Source: Cryptomeria japonica (lineage: Eukaryota; Streptophyta; Pinopsida; Cupressales; Cupressaceae). From it: a stretch of 64,000 bases of DNA. The translations under genes and the position numbers were made by a program. Below are positions 10,461 through 21,394 of the stretch, piece after piece. Location: contig NC_081414.1 in the NCBI RefSeq assembly GCF_030272615.1, positions 821,683,896 through 821,747,895 on the forward strand, in the 5' to 3' direction. Within the stretch, counting starts at the first letter, position 1. Every line of letters starts with the position of its first letter. Below the pieces are notes generated by a model. The model saw only the letters and a list, made by a program, of their open reading frames with translations, did no database searches and had not been told where the DNA came from.

Positions 10461-10940
10461 TGTAATAAGTATGGTCATAGAGAAAGTCAATGTAGATCTA
10501 GAAGTTATTAGAATACCAATGCACCCACCAGTCAATGTTCAAAATGCAACAAAAGTGGTCATAACTTTGAAAATTGCAGAATGAATGTAAGATGTTATGT
10601 TTGTGGAAGATTTGAATACTTATCTAATCAATGCAGAACACAAACCGGCATAGGTTATGGAAAGGCCATTCAAAAAAATAATGTGACTTGTTATGCATGT
10701 AACAAAATTGGGCATATTGCTAAATTTTGTAGAAGCAAGTCCTCACCGGCAAACAACAAAGGTCCTAGCTTGAAAGGAAAAGAAAAAGTTGAAGAAGTTA
10801 AGCATGAATTTTCAAAACAATGGATCAAGAAATTAGAATTGAATGTGGATAGGAATACTCCTCCACTAATAGGACTGAGTAGCACTCCACCAGCAGAACA
10901 GAGTAACACTTCACCGGCAGGAGTCTCTTCATCCAATTGA
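10461..10940 (+). pseudogene. A1 ORF1, zinc-knuckle part
   Basis: After the nested copia the reading continues in register from the split knuckle: CNKYGHRESQC completes knuckle 1. Knuckle 2 is CSKCNKSGHNFENC. Knuckle 3 is CYVCGRFEYLSNQC, where the His is replaced by Tyr. Knuckle 4 is CYACNKIGHIAKFC. A Lys-rich segment (KGKEKVEEVKHEF) and a Ser/Pro/Thr tail follow, ending SSSN at a TGA (10938-10940). CCHC knuckles bind single-stranded nucleic acid and package retroelement RNA. Four in a row is more than the single knuckle of the nested copia Gag. No protease follows. Confidence 0.85.
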
Positions 10941-11242
10941 AGAAATTTCTCTGAGGGTTTGGCAATCAATGTGAAATATGCTATTATTCCCTCGATTGAT
11001 GGTGAAAAGAAGAAATCACTTCTATACTGGCAAATAAAGTTAAGTGACTACTTAACCGACATGCATTAAATGTGGTAGTTGACAAATTAACATTATAAAT
11101 TAGTGGTTTTGGCTCCATTTTACTTCACCAAGCATTCAAACATTCAAAGAGCACGAAATCTCCAGAGCTAAGGCATTTCGAGAAAAGAGGCAAGGCATTT
11201 CAGCAATCAATCTTTCAAAGGCAGAAAAAGGTATTTATAATC
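10941..11242 (+). promoter_or_regulatory. ORF1-ORF2 spacer with candidate internal promoter (A1)
   Basis: This 302-bp gap contains TTATAAAT at 11093-11100, 143 bp before the ORF2 ATG. A2 has the same box at 39564-39571, 144 bp before its ORF2 ATG, with a similar sequence between. In B the aligned spacer keeps TGCATTTAATATGGTAG and has TTTAAAAA at 52712-52719. Conservation of noncoding sequence plus TATA spacing suggests a separate ORF2 transcript. Splicing from the LTR transcript is the alternative. Confidence 0.45.
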
Positions 11243-14200
11243 ATGGCATCCTCCTCTGTACCTGAAATCATAGCAAACCCTACTGTTGTGGAAGTAATCA
11301 AGCGCCCTAGGCCCGTATTTCAGCTAGTTCCCGAGATAGCAAAGAAGGATGATAATGTAGGTTCTTTTTCCCAAATTCCCAAATGAGTTGTTTATGCAGA
11401 AGACCCTAGAATCTATATCCGTTGCCATATAGAAGAATTAGGAGAGGAAGAAATCAAGAACATGTACAAAACTGTTATTTGTGATGATCCCGGTAATGTA
11501 AAACCTGAACACCAAATAATTGAAACCCTAGGATTCATAGAAATCCTCATCATTCTATATTTCCCCAAGGGAGTTATAAGAATAATATTGAGTAGAGTAC
11601 ATGGTGCATTCTTTTGGCTTGATTCAGTTCATAAAATTACCAAGGAAGTTATGAAAGTTGTAACAAGGTTACCCTCCACCAGTAATAGACCAGACAAAAC
11701 AAAGGTCTCAAATGACCTGGTAATGAACTTAACAGGTGCAACATCCGACAAAAGGTCTTTAAGGGTGAATGATGTGACTGACATAAATGTGAGATTCATT
11801 AGCATGATTCTAGGTTACAAAACAACTCATGCAAATAGACTGAACTCAGTTTCCAGCTTATGCATAAAAAGTGCTCATGATATGGTTAAAGATAATGTGA
11901 AAATTGATATATGTGAGTGTTTAAAGGATGAATTGATTGATAATCTAGGAAAGATCAAGAAGGATAAGAAAGAGACATTTAGGTTTGGAAATTTACTTGT
12001 ATGTCTGATGCTACATATAACAAAATAGGTTCTCGGTATAGGCAACAAAAACCTTGGATTTGACATACCGGTAGGAAAACAGTTAGCTGACTTATTGAAC
12101 AACATGGGTGAAAACAAGGAGAAGAATATCAATGAATATTTTCTGGCACTAGAAGCCAGAATGAACACTAGAGTCAGACTGTCATAGGAAATTGTGAATA
12201 AATACAAGGATGAGATATGTTTTGTGATCAAGAAAGATGAGATCTGGATGGAAGCAGTGATCCCAAGAACAATTTGGGTTAATGAAATGGGTTATGAGAC
12301 CGATGACCACATCATTGAGACATATGCAAAAGCCCTTCTAGAAGCACCCAAGGAACCTAAGGAAGAAGTATTTGGTAGTGCAAAAACCATTGAAAGTCAA
12401 ATTCAATCCAAAAAGAGAGTGAAGAAAGTAGAAGCAACTGTGAGGAGAGGTTAAAGACAGAAGATGAGTTGGAGGCACTACAACCTGAAACTCACCTTTC
12501 ACCGGTAGCTACTTCATCAGAGAGTGATATGCCTGCAACATTTAAAAGAGTTATAAGGAAAAGAGAACCTTCATCGGTATCCACTCCTTCACTGAGAATA
12601 ACTAGGCAAAAACAATAGACAGTGAGGTCTCCAGTCAAAAAGACAACCCCTAAGAAGAAGAAGTTAACACCCAAGAAGAAAATTAAACAAAACATTGCCC
12701 CAATTGAAAAACTATTGGATGAAATAATGGAGGAAGGAAAGCTTAAGAACATCAAAAAGTTATATGATACATTATCAGCTGATGACAAAGAGCAAGTAGA
12801 AAATAGTGTTATTTTACACTTGGATATCTATAAGAAGTTGTTAATGCAAGTTGTAGATGAACTACCAGATGAACTATTGAAGAGACTGGAAGCAAGAAGA
12901 CAAGTTTTGGTAGAGCTTGACAAGAAAATCAAAGTTGAAAAATTACTTGCTGTCTACCCAGTTAACTCTCCAAAAGAAATAGATGATGTAATTGCAGAGG
13001 CCAACCGGTCAGTATTCTCTACTGCACATCGGCATATTGCACTAATGGTTGGAAGAATAAATGAGGTTGCAGAGGAAATTGCTAACGGATGGGATATATT
13101 CCTTGTAAAGAAAGAAAAACAAGAAGAGTATAGGAACCCCAAGCCTATCAAAGTTTATCAATAGGACAAGGATAAAGGGAAAGGCAAGATTGGTGGTCCT
13201 CCAAGCTTAAAGATAACTGATAATTTACCCCCACTGCCTCAAGATACTCCATCGGTACAAACAATTGAAGATCAACCGACAGATGACAGTATGGATGTAT
13301 CACAAGAGGATACTAATCCTAACTCTGAGGTACTATACACTGTGGATATTGATACTCAAAAGGTTAATATTGTGGTGGACAAAGACACAACCGGTAAGAC
13401 AGATATGGCTAGTGAGCCACCGGTAACTGATAACACTGACAACACACAAGAAAAATAGGCAAAGACACAAACAAAACACCAGGCTAAGCAACAAGCTCCA
13501 GAACAACAACAAGGTAATGCAGAATCAGTGCCACCGACATCTAGTGCATAAGGTAAACCATTGGTTAAGGAAATGGAAACACAGACTGACCTACCAGAGG
13601 TCACTACAAGCAAGGATAGTGCTCCCACTAGCGGAATTCACTATGTTGGTTCCTCTTTTACAGTATTTAAATCAAACAATGTAACTGAAGTTCTTTTAGA
13701 TTCTTTGAAGAAAATAACAGATTGTAGTTCACAGGCTTATAAAGCTATAGATGACACAATTCAAATTTTGAAGATGATAGCTCCAAAATGCAATATAGAT
13801 AACAATGATTCTTTGAGTCAACTTGACACTTTGTCCAAGTATATTACTGACAACACAGTGACAGTTGAGCAAATAAAGAAAGATGTATTCAAAGAGAAGT
13901 TAGAAAAGGAAAAACAAAAATTCTTTAAGGATCAAATAAAGAAGTGTACAAGGGAATTTGACACACTTCTACCGGAACTGTGCAACACACTTAAGGAATT
14001 CAAAATTTTGTATAGAGACACTTGCAAGACAAAATTTTTAACAGTTGACATTGACAGAAAAATAAGCAAGATACAGGAAGAAATTAATAAGCTAGCTGAC
14101 AATTTTATTGATTCATCTAATTCATTATCCATTTTTGAGCAAAAGATAACAGGTTTTGAGGAAGAGTTACTAAAGTTAGAAAGAGAAAAGGAGAAAATAA

Positions 14201-14298
14201 AAAGCAAGGCTAAGGATGTGAAATGGAGATTAAGTCCAAAGTTGGACTACTTAGCATGTTTAAGGAAAGAAATATCTGAAGCATTAGTACAAGGATAG
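11243..14298 (+). pseudogene. A1 ORF2: about 1,020-codon protein of unknown function
   Basis: The start is the ATG at 11243 (MASSSVPEII), matching A2 (MASSFAPQFI). From the N-terminus: a globular region to about residue 350 with IRIILSRVHG, ITKEVM, TRLPS, FRFGNLL and YKDEICFVIKKDEIWMEA; a Lys/Pro-rich basic linker (KKTTPKKKKLTPKKK); a helical region; an acidic, Thr-rich low-complexity part; and a C-terminal coiled coil after METQTDLPEV. Breaks: stops near 11384, 12026, 12186, 12616, 13162, 13456 and 13549, and a frameshift near 12453. Most are sense codons in A2, so the ORF was intact in the ancestor. The GLP-type motif recalls env-like or plant-mobile-domain proteins of plant retrotransposons, but I cannot assign a function. 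A further 49 in-frame codons after the TAG at 14296 are conserved in A2. Confidence 0.82.
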
Positions 14299-14484
14299 AA
14301 AACACCGGCAGAGCAAATGCAGCACCTCACCAGTACAGTTCAAAGAACAGAGGCAGCAATAAAAGATAGTAAGAAGTTTCTTGAAAGCCTAAATTTAATT
14401 TTGGCAGATCTTTTTCAAATTTTAACCACTCGGTTACAAGGTTGAGACAGAAAACCACACTCTATTGACACCTTGACAACCTTT

Positions 14485-14555
14485 GTCATTGATGCCAAAG
14501 AGGGAGTAGTGGAATGAGAAAATAATCAACAAAGGACTCATCTTCCCAGGGGGAG
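14485..14555 (+). promoter_or_regulatory. Upstream polypurine-like modules of A1
   Basis: TCATTGATGCCAAAGAGGGAG at 14486-14506 repeats the sequence context of the true PPT, and CAGGGGGAG occurs at 14547-14555. A2 has both modules (36101-36130 and 36051-36068). The copia fragment has them at 18007-18030 and 17950-17960, in the opposite order. Confidence 0.55.
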
Positions 14556-14640
14556 TTCATACATTTTTGGTACACACATTTTTGGTAACATATTTTTGGA
14601 CACACTTTTGAATTTTCTCATGAGTGTTGCCATCAATGCC

Positions 14641-14652
14641 AAAGGGGGAGAT
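14641..14652 (+). promoter_or_regulatory. Polypurine tract of A1
   Basis: AAAGGGGGAGAT abuts the 3' LTR start TGTTGGCA. The preceding TCAATGCC and the LTR start are also shared with B and the copia fragment, giving an almost identical junction of about 25 bp across families. Confidence 0.9.
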
Positions 14653-15461
14653 TGTTGGCAAATGCACACTCCAATGAGACATTGTAGGTGATTGAAGGTT
14701 TTGTCATTGATGGCAACCTTACAATCCTATGATACCGGCAAGGAAATTCACCGGCACTACCAAGATCAGATTCTACACTGACACTCAGACTACCGGCACT
14801 AGCAGTAAAAGGAAGCATACCGGCACAGGAAGCCGACAGGAATTTTATTGATAATGTATTTTGTTTATTATTGTAAAAACATTGTAAGTCGACTTGGCAT
14901 GTTGTAGAATGACTCTTATATAAGAGATATCATTGTAGAACATTGTAATGATATAGGATAAAGTATGGATGAATGTAATTAGGCAAAATAAGGCAGACCT
15001 ATTATGTGAATTATAGGTTAAGGGTTTATGTAAGAAGCAGAGCTATAAACCGGTACTGGATCTGGCATAGTAGATGCTATTTTGAAGAAGTACAAGACAT
15101 TGGATTTATATAATCCATTTTGTAAGTCAGTGAGACTTCTATTTTGAGCAGTGAGCTCTAGGCACTTGGCCTTCCTACATGTGCAGGCCCCTCTTGTAAC
15201 AGTAATATTCTCTTATTGGCCAATAAGTGAATATTGTGGGTCACAAATCCCACCGAGGTTTTTCCCACACTGGGTTTCCTCGTTAAAATATTGTGTTATG
15301 GTGTGTTTTTCATGTGGTTGTTTCTATCTCTGTTTATTGCATTATTTTCTGCTTACCGATACATAGTTTTAAATTGCTCTACATGTTTTAAGTTAAGAAA
15401 TTCTAACTACCAGTCAGATATTGATTCACCCCCCCTCTCAGTATCTGTGGGAATCCTAACA
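14653..15461 (+). repeat. 3' LTR of A1
   Basis: This 809-bp direct repeat of 1396-2205 keeps the palindromic TATA box at 14913-14926 and the C-rich U5 block. It is followed directly by AGATG, the target-site duplication. Confidence 0.95.
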
Positions 15462-15466
15462 AGATG

Positions 15467-16468
15467 CATACAAGTTTTCAGGATCTGGATTATGAAGAAA
15501 TGAGCTCTATTTATAGGTAAAATAGAGCAATGGAGGGTTGAGATTGAGTAATATCAACAAAGGTCAGGATTGAAGGGCTTAAGATCCATGTGAGGGCTTT
15601 CAATCCAATCCCAGGATGATAAATGTCAACAAGAGATGGGTTGAGAGGAGAGGGAATAAGCATTAAATGCTTTACATGACTTGAGGGTTAACTTGGGAGG
15701 TAAGGTTAATGTTGAGTTGAAAGAATAAAGCCATTATCCAATAAATAATGTCTTTATCCAATGGATAAACTCTTGTGCAAGAGTTAGTGAGGATAACCAT
15801 GGTCAAAGCAATAAATTCTTGAAGAGACCCATGGGTTAAATGAGGGTTGAATTAGAGGTAAAGTCTCTAACCATGGGAGCAAGTGGATTTAACTATAAAT
15901 GGTTATGTAAGAGCCATTAGTGTTTTAAAAGACTTTAGGGGTTATCTTGTTGAACACATAAAGCATTAAATGTTTTTCAAAGACTTTGAAGGCTTTGAGA
16001 AGTGACTTCAATTTTCTTAGGAATGTGATAATATTTAAGAAACACGATTAGGCTAATTAGGAATGATTAAAAAGTGGTTAAAAGGGTCTAGAAGGGGATT
16101 TAGGATTGCAAGTGGGTTTGGTGGGTGAGGGAAAATAGGATTTAAATTAAAATAAAATTAATTTATTTCAATTGTGGTTGCAACTTGCATTTATAGGAGA
16201 ATGCAAGTGGGAGGATTTAATGATTTTAAATAAATGTTTTAATTTATTTATTTAAAAGAGGAAAGGAGATTAAATTAAATAAATAGAATTTATTCATTTA
16301 ATTGATTTGAATTTGGTGTAATGAATTAAATAAAATAAATTGAATAATTTATTTAATTAATAGGAGAATGGTTGAAGATGAATTAATTAAATGTTAATTT
16401 AATTAATTGTTGGCTATTGGGTTTATTAATCAAATAAATAGTAAATATTCATTTAATTAAAATTGACA
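15467..16468 (-). mobile_element. Gypsy-like LTR, U3 and promoter side
   Basis: This continues the LTR begun at 954 after the A1 insertion. On the minus strand it begins TGTCAATTTTAATT and carries CTATAAATAG, a good TATA box, at 15507-15516, followed by GAGCTC. The gypsy-type LTRs at 44594 and 50630 also have GAGCTC just after TATATAAG. The DNA is AT-rich with many AATTAAAT runs. No protein is coded. GATTT at 16469-16473 may be the target duplication; its partner would be left of the window. Confidence 0.5.
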
Positions 16469-16486
16469 GATTTATGTGACTAGAGA

Positions 16487-17870
16487 ACTAAGTGGGTTTT
16501 TAGAAATAAACTGAATGAGGAAGGTCAAGTTATAGGAAACAAGGCTAGAATGGTTTGTAAAGGATACTCTCAAATGGAGGGAATTGATTATAGTGAAACA
16601 TTTGCACTTGTAGCTAGAATTGAAGTTGTTAGACTATTTCTTGCCTATGCAGCTTATAAGAACTATAAGGTCTATCAAATGGATGTTAAATGTGCATTTT
16701 TGAATGGTGAACTTGAGAAAAAAGTATACATTGAGAAGCTTGATGGTTTTTCACTGACAAATGACAAAGATATGGTTTGCAGGTTAAAGAAAATATTAAA
16801 TGAATTGAAACAAGCTCCTAGAGCTTGGTATGCAAAGTTGGATAAATATATTTTGAAGCTTGGTTTTACTAAGGGTAGTGGTGACAGTAATTTGTATTAC
16901 AAGATCACTAATGATGATATTCTCATTATTGAAGTATTTATTGATGATATCATTTTTGGAGGTGAAGATACATTGTGCATGGAATTCTCTAATAATATGC
17001 AAAATGAATTTGAAATGTCTATGATTGGAGAAATGACATTTTTCTTAGGTGTGGAGAATTTTTATCTGTCAAACTAAGTATCTAAGGGAATTGTTGAAGA
17101 AGTTTGGTATGGATAATTCCAAACCGCTAAGTACTCCTATGGTGACAAGTGAGAAATTTTCTATCAAAAACACATCCGCACCGATAAATTCAACAAGGGA
17201 TAAGTCTATGATTGGTGACTTATTATATCTAACTCAGACAAGACTGGATATTATGAATGCAGTAAGTATTGTTTCAAGATATCAAAGTAATCCTAAAGAA
17301 AATCATGAATGTGCAGTAAAGAGGATATTCCAGTATTTGCAAGGAACAACAAAATATGGCTTAGGGTATTCTAGAGATGATAAATTCACTTTATGTGCAT
17401 ATACAGATGCAGATTGGGTAGTAGATACTGATGATAGGAAGAGAACTTCTGGTGGAGCTTTCTTTCTTGGAAAGAAATTGGTTTCATGGATCAACAAAAA
17501 ACCATCATGCATTTCTTTATCTACTACAGAATCTGAATATGTTGCAACAACAACTAATTGCACTCAAGTCTTGTGTATGAAGCAAATGTTGAAGGATATC
17601 AAGGTAAATTATAGTGAACTGGTAGTTATCTATTGTAATAACTTTGTAGCTATTGAAATGTCTAAGAATCTGGTATTTCACTCTCAGACTAAACACATAT
17701 CGATAAAATATAACTTTCTGAAAGAGAAAGTGGAGGAGAAGGAAGTCAAATTGGTTTATGTGAACACTAAAGAACAAATTGTAGATATATTCACTAAACC
17801 GTTGTCTGAGGAATCATTTGAATATTTGAGAGATAGGTTAGGGGTATCTACCCCTCTGACAGAAACTTAA
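16487..17870 (+). pseudogene. Copia RT and RNase H fragment (older element)
   Basis: Reading opens at TKWVFRNKLNEEG and passes the copia RT blocks [39 protein letters not shown] and FIDDIIFGG. It shifts frame near 17060 and continues through TKYLRELLKKFGM, SMIGDLLYLTQTRLDI, DADWVVDTDDRKRTSGG, TESEYVA, HISIKYNFLKEK and DIFTKPLSEESFEYL to a stop at 17868-17870. Changes at key places include Pro to Leu in the TFAPVA block and Asp to Asn in the RNase H CDN motif (YCNN). Gag, protease and integrase are missing. I infer that the gypsy-like LTR ending at 16468 cut the gene and the rest lies left of the window. Confidence 0.9.
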
Positions 17871-17943
17871 TTGACTGAGTAGTGCATCGGTCTGGTATGC
17901 ATCATCAACTTTATTCTTTGCTTCGGATTGATGTAGTGGTGCT

Positions 17944-18222
17944 ACTACTCAGGGGGAGTAGTCAGCTTTGAGATTCACAAAATTTTGATATCTATGTCAT
18001 ATCTTTGGCATTGATGTCAAAGGGGGAGAGTTATATGTGAAAAATAATGTCATAGGGAGAGATTCAGATCAGTTTCAGATTGGACTGCACTCTTCTGAGG
18101 GAGTTGTTGGAATTTTTAAGTTTTTCATTTTTATACCTTCTATGAGAGATTTTTGGCACTTCTTGGCACTTAGATGTTTTATTTTCACATCTAGTGTTGC
18201 CATAAATTCCAAAGGGGGAGAT
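17944..18222 (+). promoter_or_regulatory. Triple G-rich 3' region and PPT of the copia fragment
   Basis: Three G-rich blocks follow the pol stop: CTCAGGGGGAGTAGT at 17948-17962, GATGTCAAAGGGGGAGAG at 18013-18030 and AAAGGGGGAGAT at 18211-18222, the last abutting the LTR. This element has pol genes, so the shared layout with A1, A2 and B ties those elements to copia reverse transcription. Confidence 0.65.
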
Positions 18223-18801
18223 TGTTGGCAATATGATGAAATCGATTATGTCTTGCTTTGATGTTTTGTCATTGATGTGAACACTCGCTATTATGATTGG
18301 TTACCGACAGCGACAAACATGTTTTGGTTATCGATAGAAGAACTTGTGTTACCGATAGAAGGGACTATCAGTTGGATACTACCCACATGTTTTATGTTTG
18401 GTTTGATGCTTTTGGAGTATGTTTTGGTCAGTTGGTAGTGACTTGATGATTAGATGCTATCGTACACTATAGTAAATCCTTACCAGCATGGGTTTAAGGT
18501 TTTATCGACAGAGCTTTTACTAAGAATATTTGACAGAATGCATAAGTGGTGTTGGTGCGGCTTCTAGATGAAATTCAGAATGCAAGAGGTGATCTTTGTT
18601 CGTGCTTCGATTGATTGGAGACATCGCTTTGGCGTGGTGAATCTATTTAGGTCTGATACCTATCTAGGTTATGGAACAGTATCATTTTACCTGTTATCTA
18701 GACGCTACTCAGATGATTTGTGGTTTGATTAATATAATCTGTTGACAACTGATTCAGCTCCCCCCCCCCCCCCTCTTAGTTGTCCACCAGTTATTCTAAC
18801 A
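18223..18801 (+). repeat. 3' LTR of the copia fragment
   Basis: The block begins TGTTGGCAATATGATG right after the PPT and ends TTATTCTAACA. It is 579 bp long, with a run of 14 C at about 18761-18774 before CTCTTAGTTG, the conserved U5 block. No second copy is in the window. Confidence 0.8.
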
Positions 18802-19855
18802 CTTTCTTGGTGATTAATATTCTCTTTTCGTGGAAGATCTTGCATTCATGATCCTGACTTGGGAGCATCGCTTCAACACTAATAACTCTAATCTTTAAAA
18901 CACCCATAAAATATTGTTTGTGCTCCTTCTTCCTACTTCGTGTGTGCTTTGACACCGTGCAAAAATTTATTAAACCTGCACAAGATGGTATGATCTAGCT
19001 GGGAAGAAAAGAACAAAACTTAGTGTGCATAAGTTTTCCATAGTCTATATTGTGAGAGTTTATTTTGGATTAGCTGTGTATGTTTTTTCTTTTCAATCTC
19101 AAGTCTGCTTCCCATTTTTTCACTTTCCTCGTCCTAATGACGGATCATTGAATGTGATCCAAACCATTGATAAAAAAAACATGCACAACTAATGTAGAAG
19201 CAACTCTCAAGAATAAAAATTGCAGATAAACATAATGAAAAACTGAAAGCAAAAGAAATGAAAATAGTTTCATTAATAAGAAAAAATACATGAGTTTACA
19301 AAGATATACAAAACCTCTGTCAAAGCAAAGGATAAAGGAAAAATAAGGGCAGATATAAAAAAAATTGAAGAAAGGCACAAATTTGGAAACAACAAATTCA
19401 AAGCCTAATATCCTCCTTGGTTAGCTTGGAATAAACAAAGCACATCAGATTTCCTTTAACATGAGAGAAAAAAAGAAGAAAGTGCTAAGAGTAGAAATTT
19501 TCGAAGTGCACTAACACCGCTTGTATTAAAAACATCGTGTCAACTATATGGTTAATTCTATTATGTCGACAACACAAAAATTGGTTAGTATATACCTCTT
19601 TTATTAATTTAATGACAAAAATTTGTAAAAATTTTGAGTTTCGTGGTGTTGAGTTAATTTCAGTGGAATAGTAGCATTTCAACAAATTAAAATATATGAA
19701 GACAACTAGACCTTGTAAGTGATCTGCCTTATTTCTTTGGAGGCTTTTGGTTTGTGGTTTCTCTGTAATTTATAAAGAATTTATTTGGAATTTGGATGAT
19801 TTTGATTAAGATGATAAAAATTCATGGAATATAGATCTGTGAGAAGCTTTTCTCA
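18802..19855. other. AT-rich DNA without recognisable genes
   Basis: Short frames here (for example 19145-19378 and 19485-19685) have no family features. I see no repeat pairs or RNA genes. It is probably old decayed transposon or spacer DNA. Confidence 0.4.
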
Positions 19856-20123
19856 ATTGGAGTAAATTGTATTTATTCATATGCTTATGTTTAATTTAGG
19901 TAAATTAATATTTTTAGGTGCGTTAATATTTGTGTCATATAGTTATAGGGTGGTTGAGTTTACCTATTCTCACGTAACCGTGCATTTCATTGAGCTACAT
20001 GAGTTCTAATACCTTTGGCTTTATAAGAAAGGCTCTTGTACATTTCTGATAAAATATTTTGTTTGCTATTGTGAAGTTGAATTCATTATTTGTGTTCCTG
20101 ACATTGGAGTTGATACTCCAACA
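19856..20123 (+). repeat. Old copia-like 5' LTR (degenerate)
   Basis: The block runs from TTGGAGTAAATTG to GATACTCCAACA and aligns loosely with 28753-29064 along its length: TATTCATATGCTTA, GAGTTTACCTA, CATTGAGC, AAGGCTCTTGTA and GTGAATTCATT-type phrases. A primer site follows directly. The first two bases are not TG, so the left border is uncertain. Confidence 0.6.
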
Positions 20124-20135
20124 TGGTATCGGAGC
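20124..20135 (+). promoter_or_regulatory. Primer-binding site of old copia-like element
   Basis: TGGTATCGGAGC directly follows the LTR end, one mismatch from the initiator-Met tRNA site. Confidence 0.75.
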
Positions 20136-21394
20136 CTGCTTGCAGCATCTCCTTCCTCCGAGAATCTTCATCAACATTCTATTTGAGCTCAATTTTAGGA
20201 AAGTTTTGGTTAACAGTTGAAGCATTTTGCCTCGAATTAATTGCAAATTTGATTTCTTTATATTTCCTGGTGATTTTTTTATTTCAATTGCCAACGTTTC
20301 AATTGTTTTTGAAAAAGTTTCTATTTTGCCTTGCTGTAAAGCTGATTTATTGTTTGCAGATTGGTGGTATCGTTTGTGGTTGGCATAAAGACTTCCTCTA
20401 TTGGCAGAGAGCTTTGTTCCTATGATTTTATTAAGGGGGTATCATTGAGTGACCGCATTTTATATTAAATTGAGTTTGGTGTTTTGGTGGATTGGGCTTG
20501 TGTTCAGCTAGTGCCCATATTTTGAGGCCATCTTAGATCGCATGGAGGATACCTTTATTGTTGTCAACCGGCAATTTGCAGTGGGCCTCTCCCTTTCTTG
20601 CATTGGTAGCAGCAATGCTTTCCATCATATTGCACAGGTTTCTTTTATCAGCTCCTTGTTTTTGTACAAGCTGATTGATCGGATCTCATATCAAGTCACC
20701 ATTGTATGATTATCGGCGTTGCACATTATTGTCATTTGCTGGAGATTTGCATCAAGTTTTTGGCTTTATTACCAGATCATGTTCCAGCTTGACAGTATTA
20801 ATTTGAGACCGGTCCACAGGTGCATTGGCCACGGGTTTATCTTTGTGATTTGTTTGCTAGTTATAGGCTTAGTGTCAGCTGGATGGTGCTTGTGTGCTAG
20901 TTGTGGCTATCTCAGCCTGATCTCATACTCTCATTGGTGGATGCTTGGCCTACAGATCTATTTGACTGGCTACGTAATTTCTACTGCTAGGGACGATCGT
21001 TATTCAGGCACCTGGCACCTTGATTCTTACTCATCCACATGTTTTGTGAAGACTACGTTTGCAAGGCCACATATTTCTTTTGCCCAACCTGTGACTTATA
21101 TAAGATACGTGATCTTCTTTTGGCTAATATTTTACTTGATTGAGCTGTCTTTATACTTATTCCAAAGTTATGCCCAAATATTTATCGCAGTTAGGGTTTG
21201 ATATATTGCGCACAGGAATGAGGGTAGGGTCCAGTTTGGGCATTGTTTTGAGAAATCATCGGGACGTTTGTCCCACATTTGTGCCATAGAGGAGATATTT
21301 TGGGTAGAAATCAGGGTTTTTTAAGCCTTATAGGTTATTATTTTTTGAAAGTTATATTATTTTGTAATTGTATTTCAAGAATTATTTCATAGTT
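20136..21394 (+). other. Long leader of old copia-like element
   Basis: About 1.26 kb separates the primer site from the Gag-like start. It includes a 160-codon open frame at 20719-21201, hydrophobic and Cys-rich, that I do not recognise. Nothing else supports it as a gene, so I treat the stretch as leader or decayed DNA. Confidence 0.35.

Larger units (their letters stand above)
1396..15461 (+). mobile_element. Element A1: non-autonomous copia-like LTR retrotransposon
   Basis: Direct LTRs at 1396-2205 and 14653-15461 begin TGTTGGCA and end CCTAACA. The element is flanked by AGATG at 1391-1395 and 15462-15466. It has an initiator-Met primer site, ORF1 (coiled coil and zinc knuckles), ORF2 of about 1,020 codons and a polypurine tract, but no recognisable protease, integrase, reverse transcriptase or RNase H. 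A minus-strand copia element at 2930-10455 interrupts ORF1; without it A1 is about 6.5 kb, matching A2 at 35179. The LTRs differ by roughly 5% by eye over the first 200 bp. Both ORFs now carry stops and frameshifts. Confidence 0.93.

Noticed and set aside
20719-21201. 160-codon hydrophobic frame as a membrane protein gene
   Set aside because: It lies between a primer site and a Gag remnant, has no recognised family and no sign of being expressed; more likely leader sequence.
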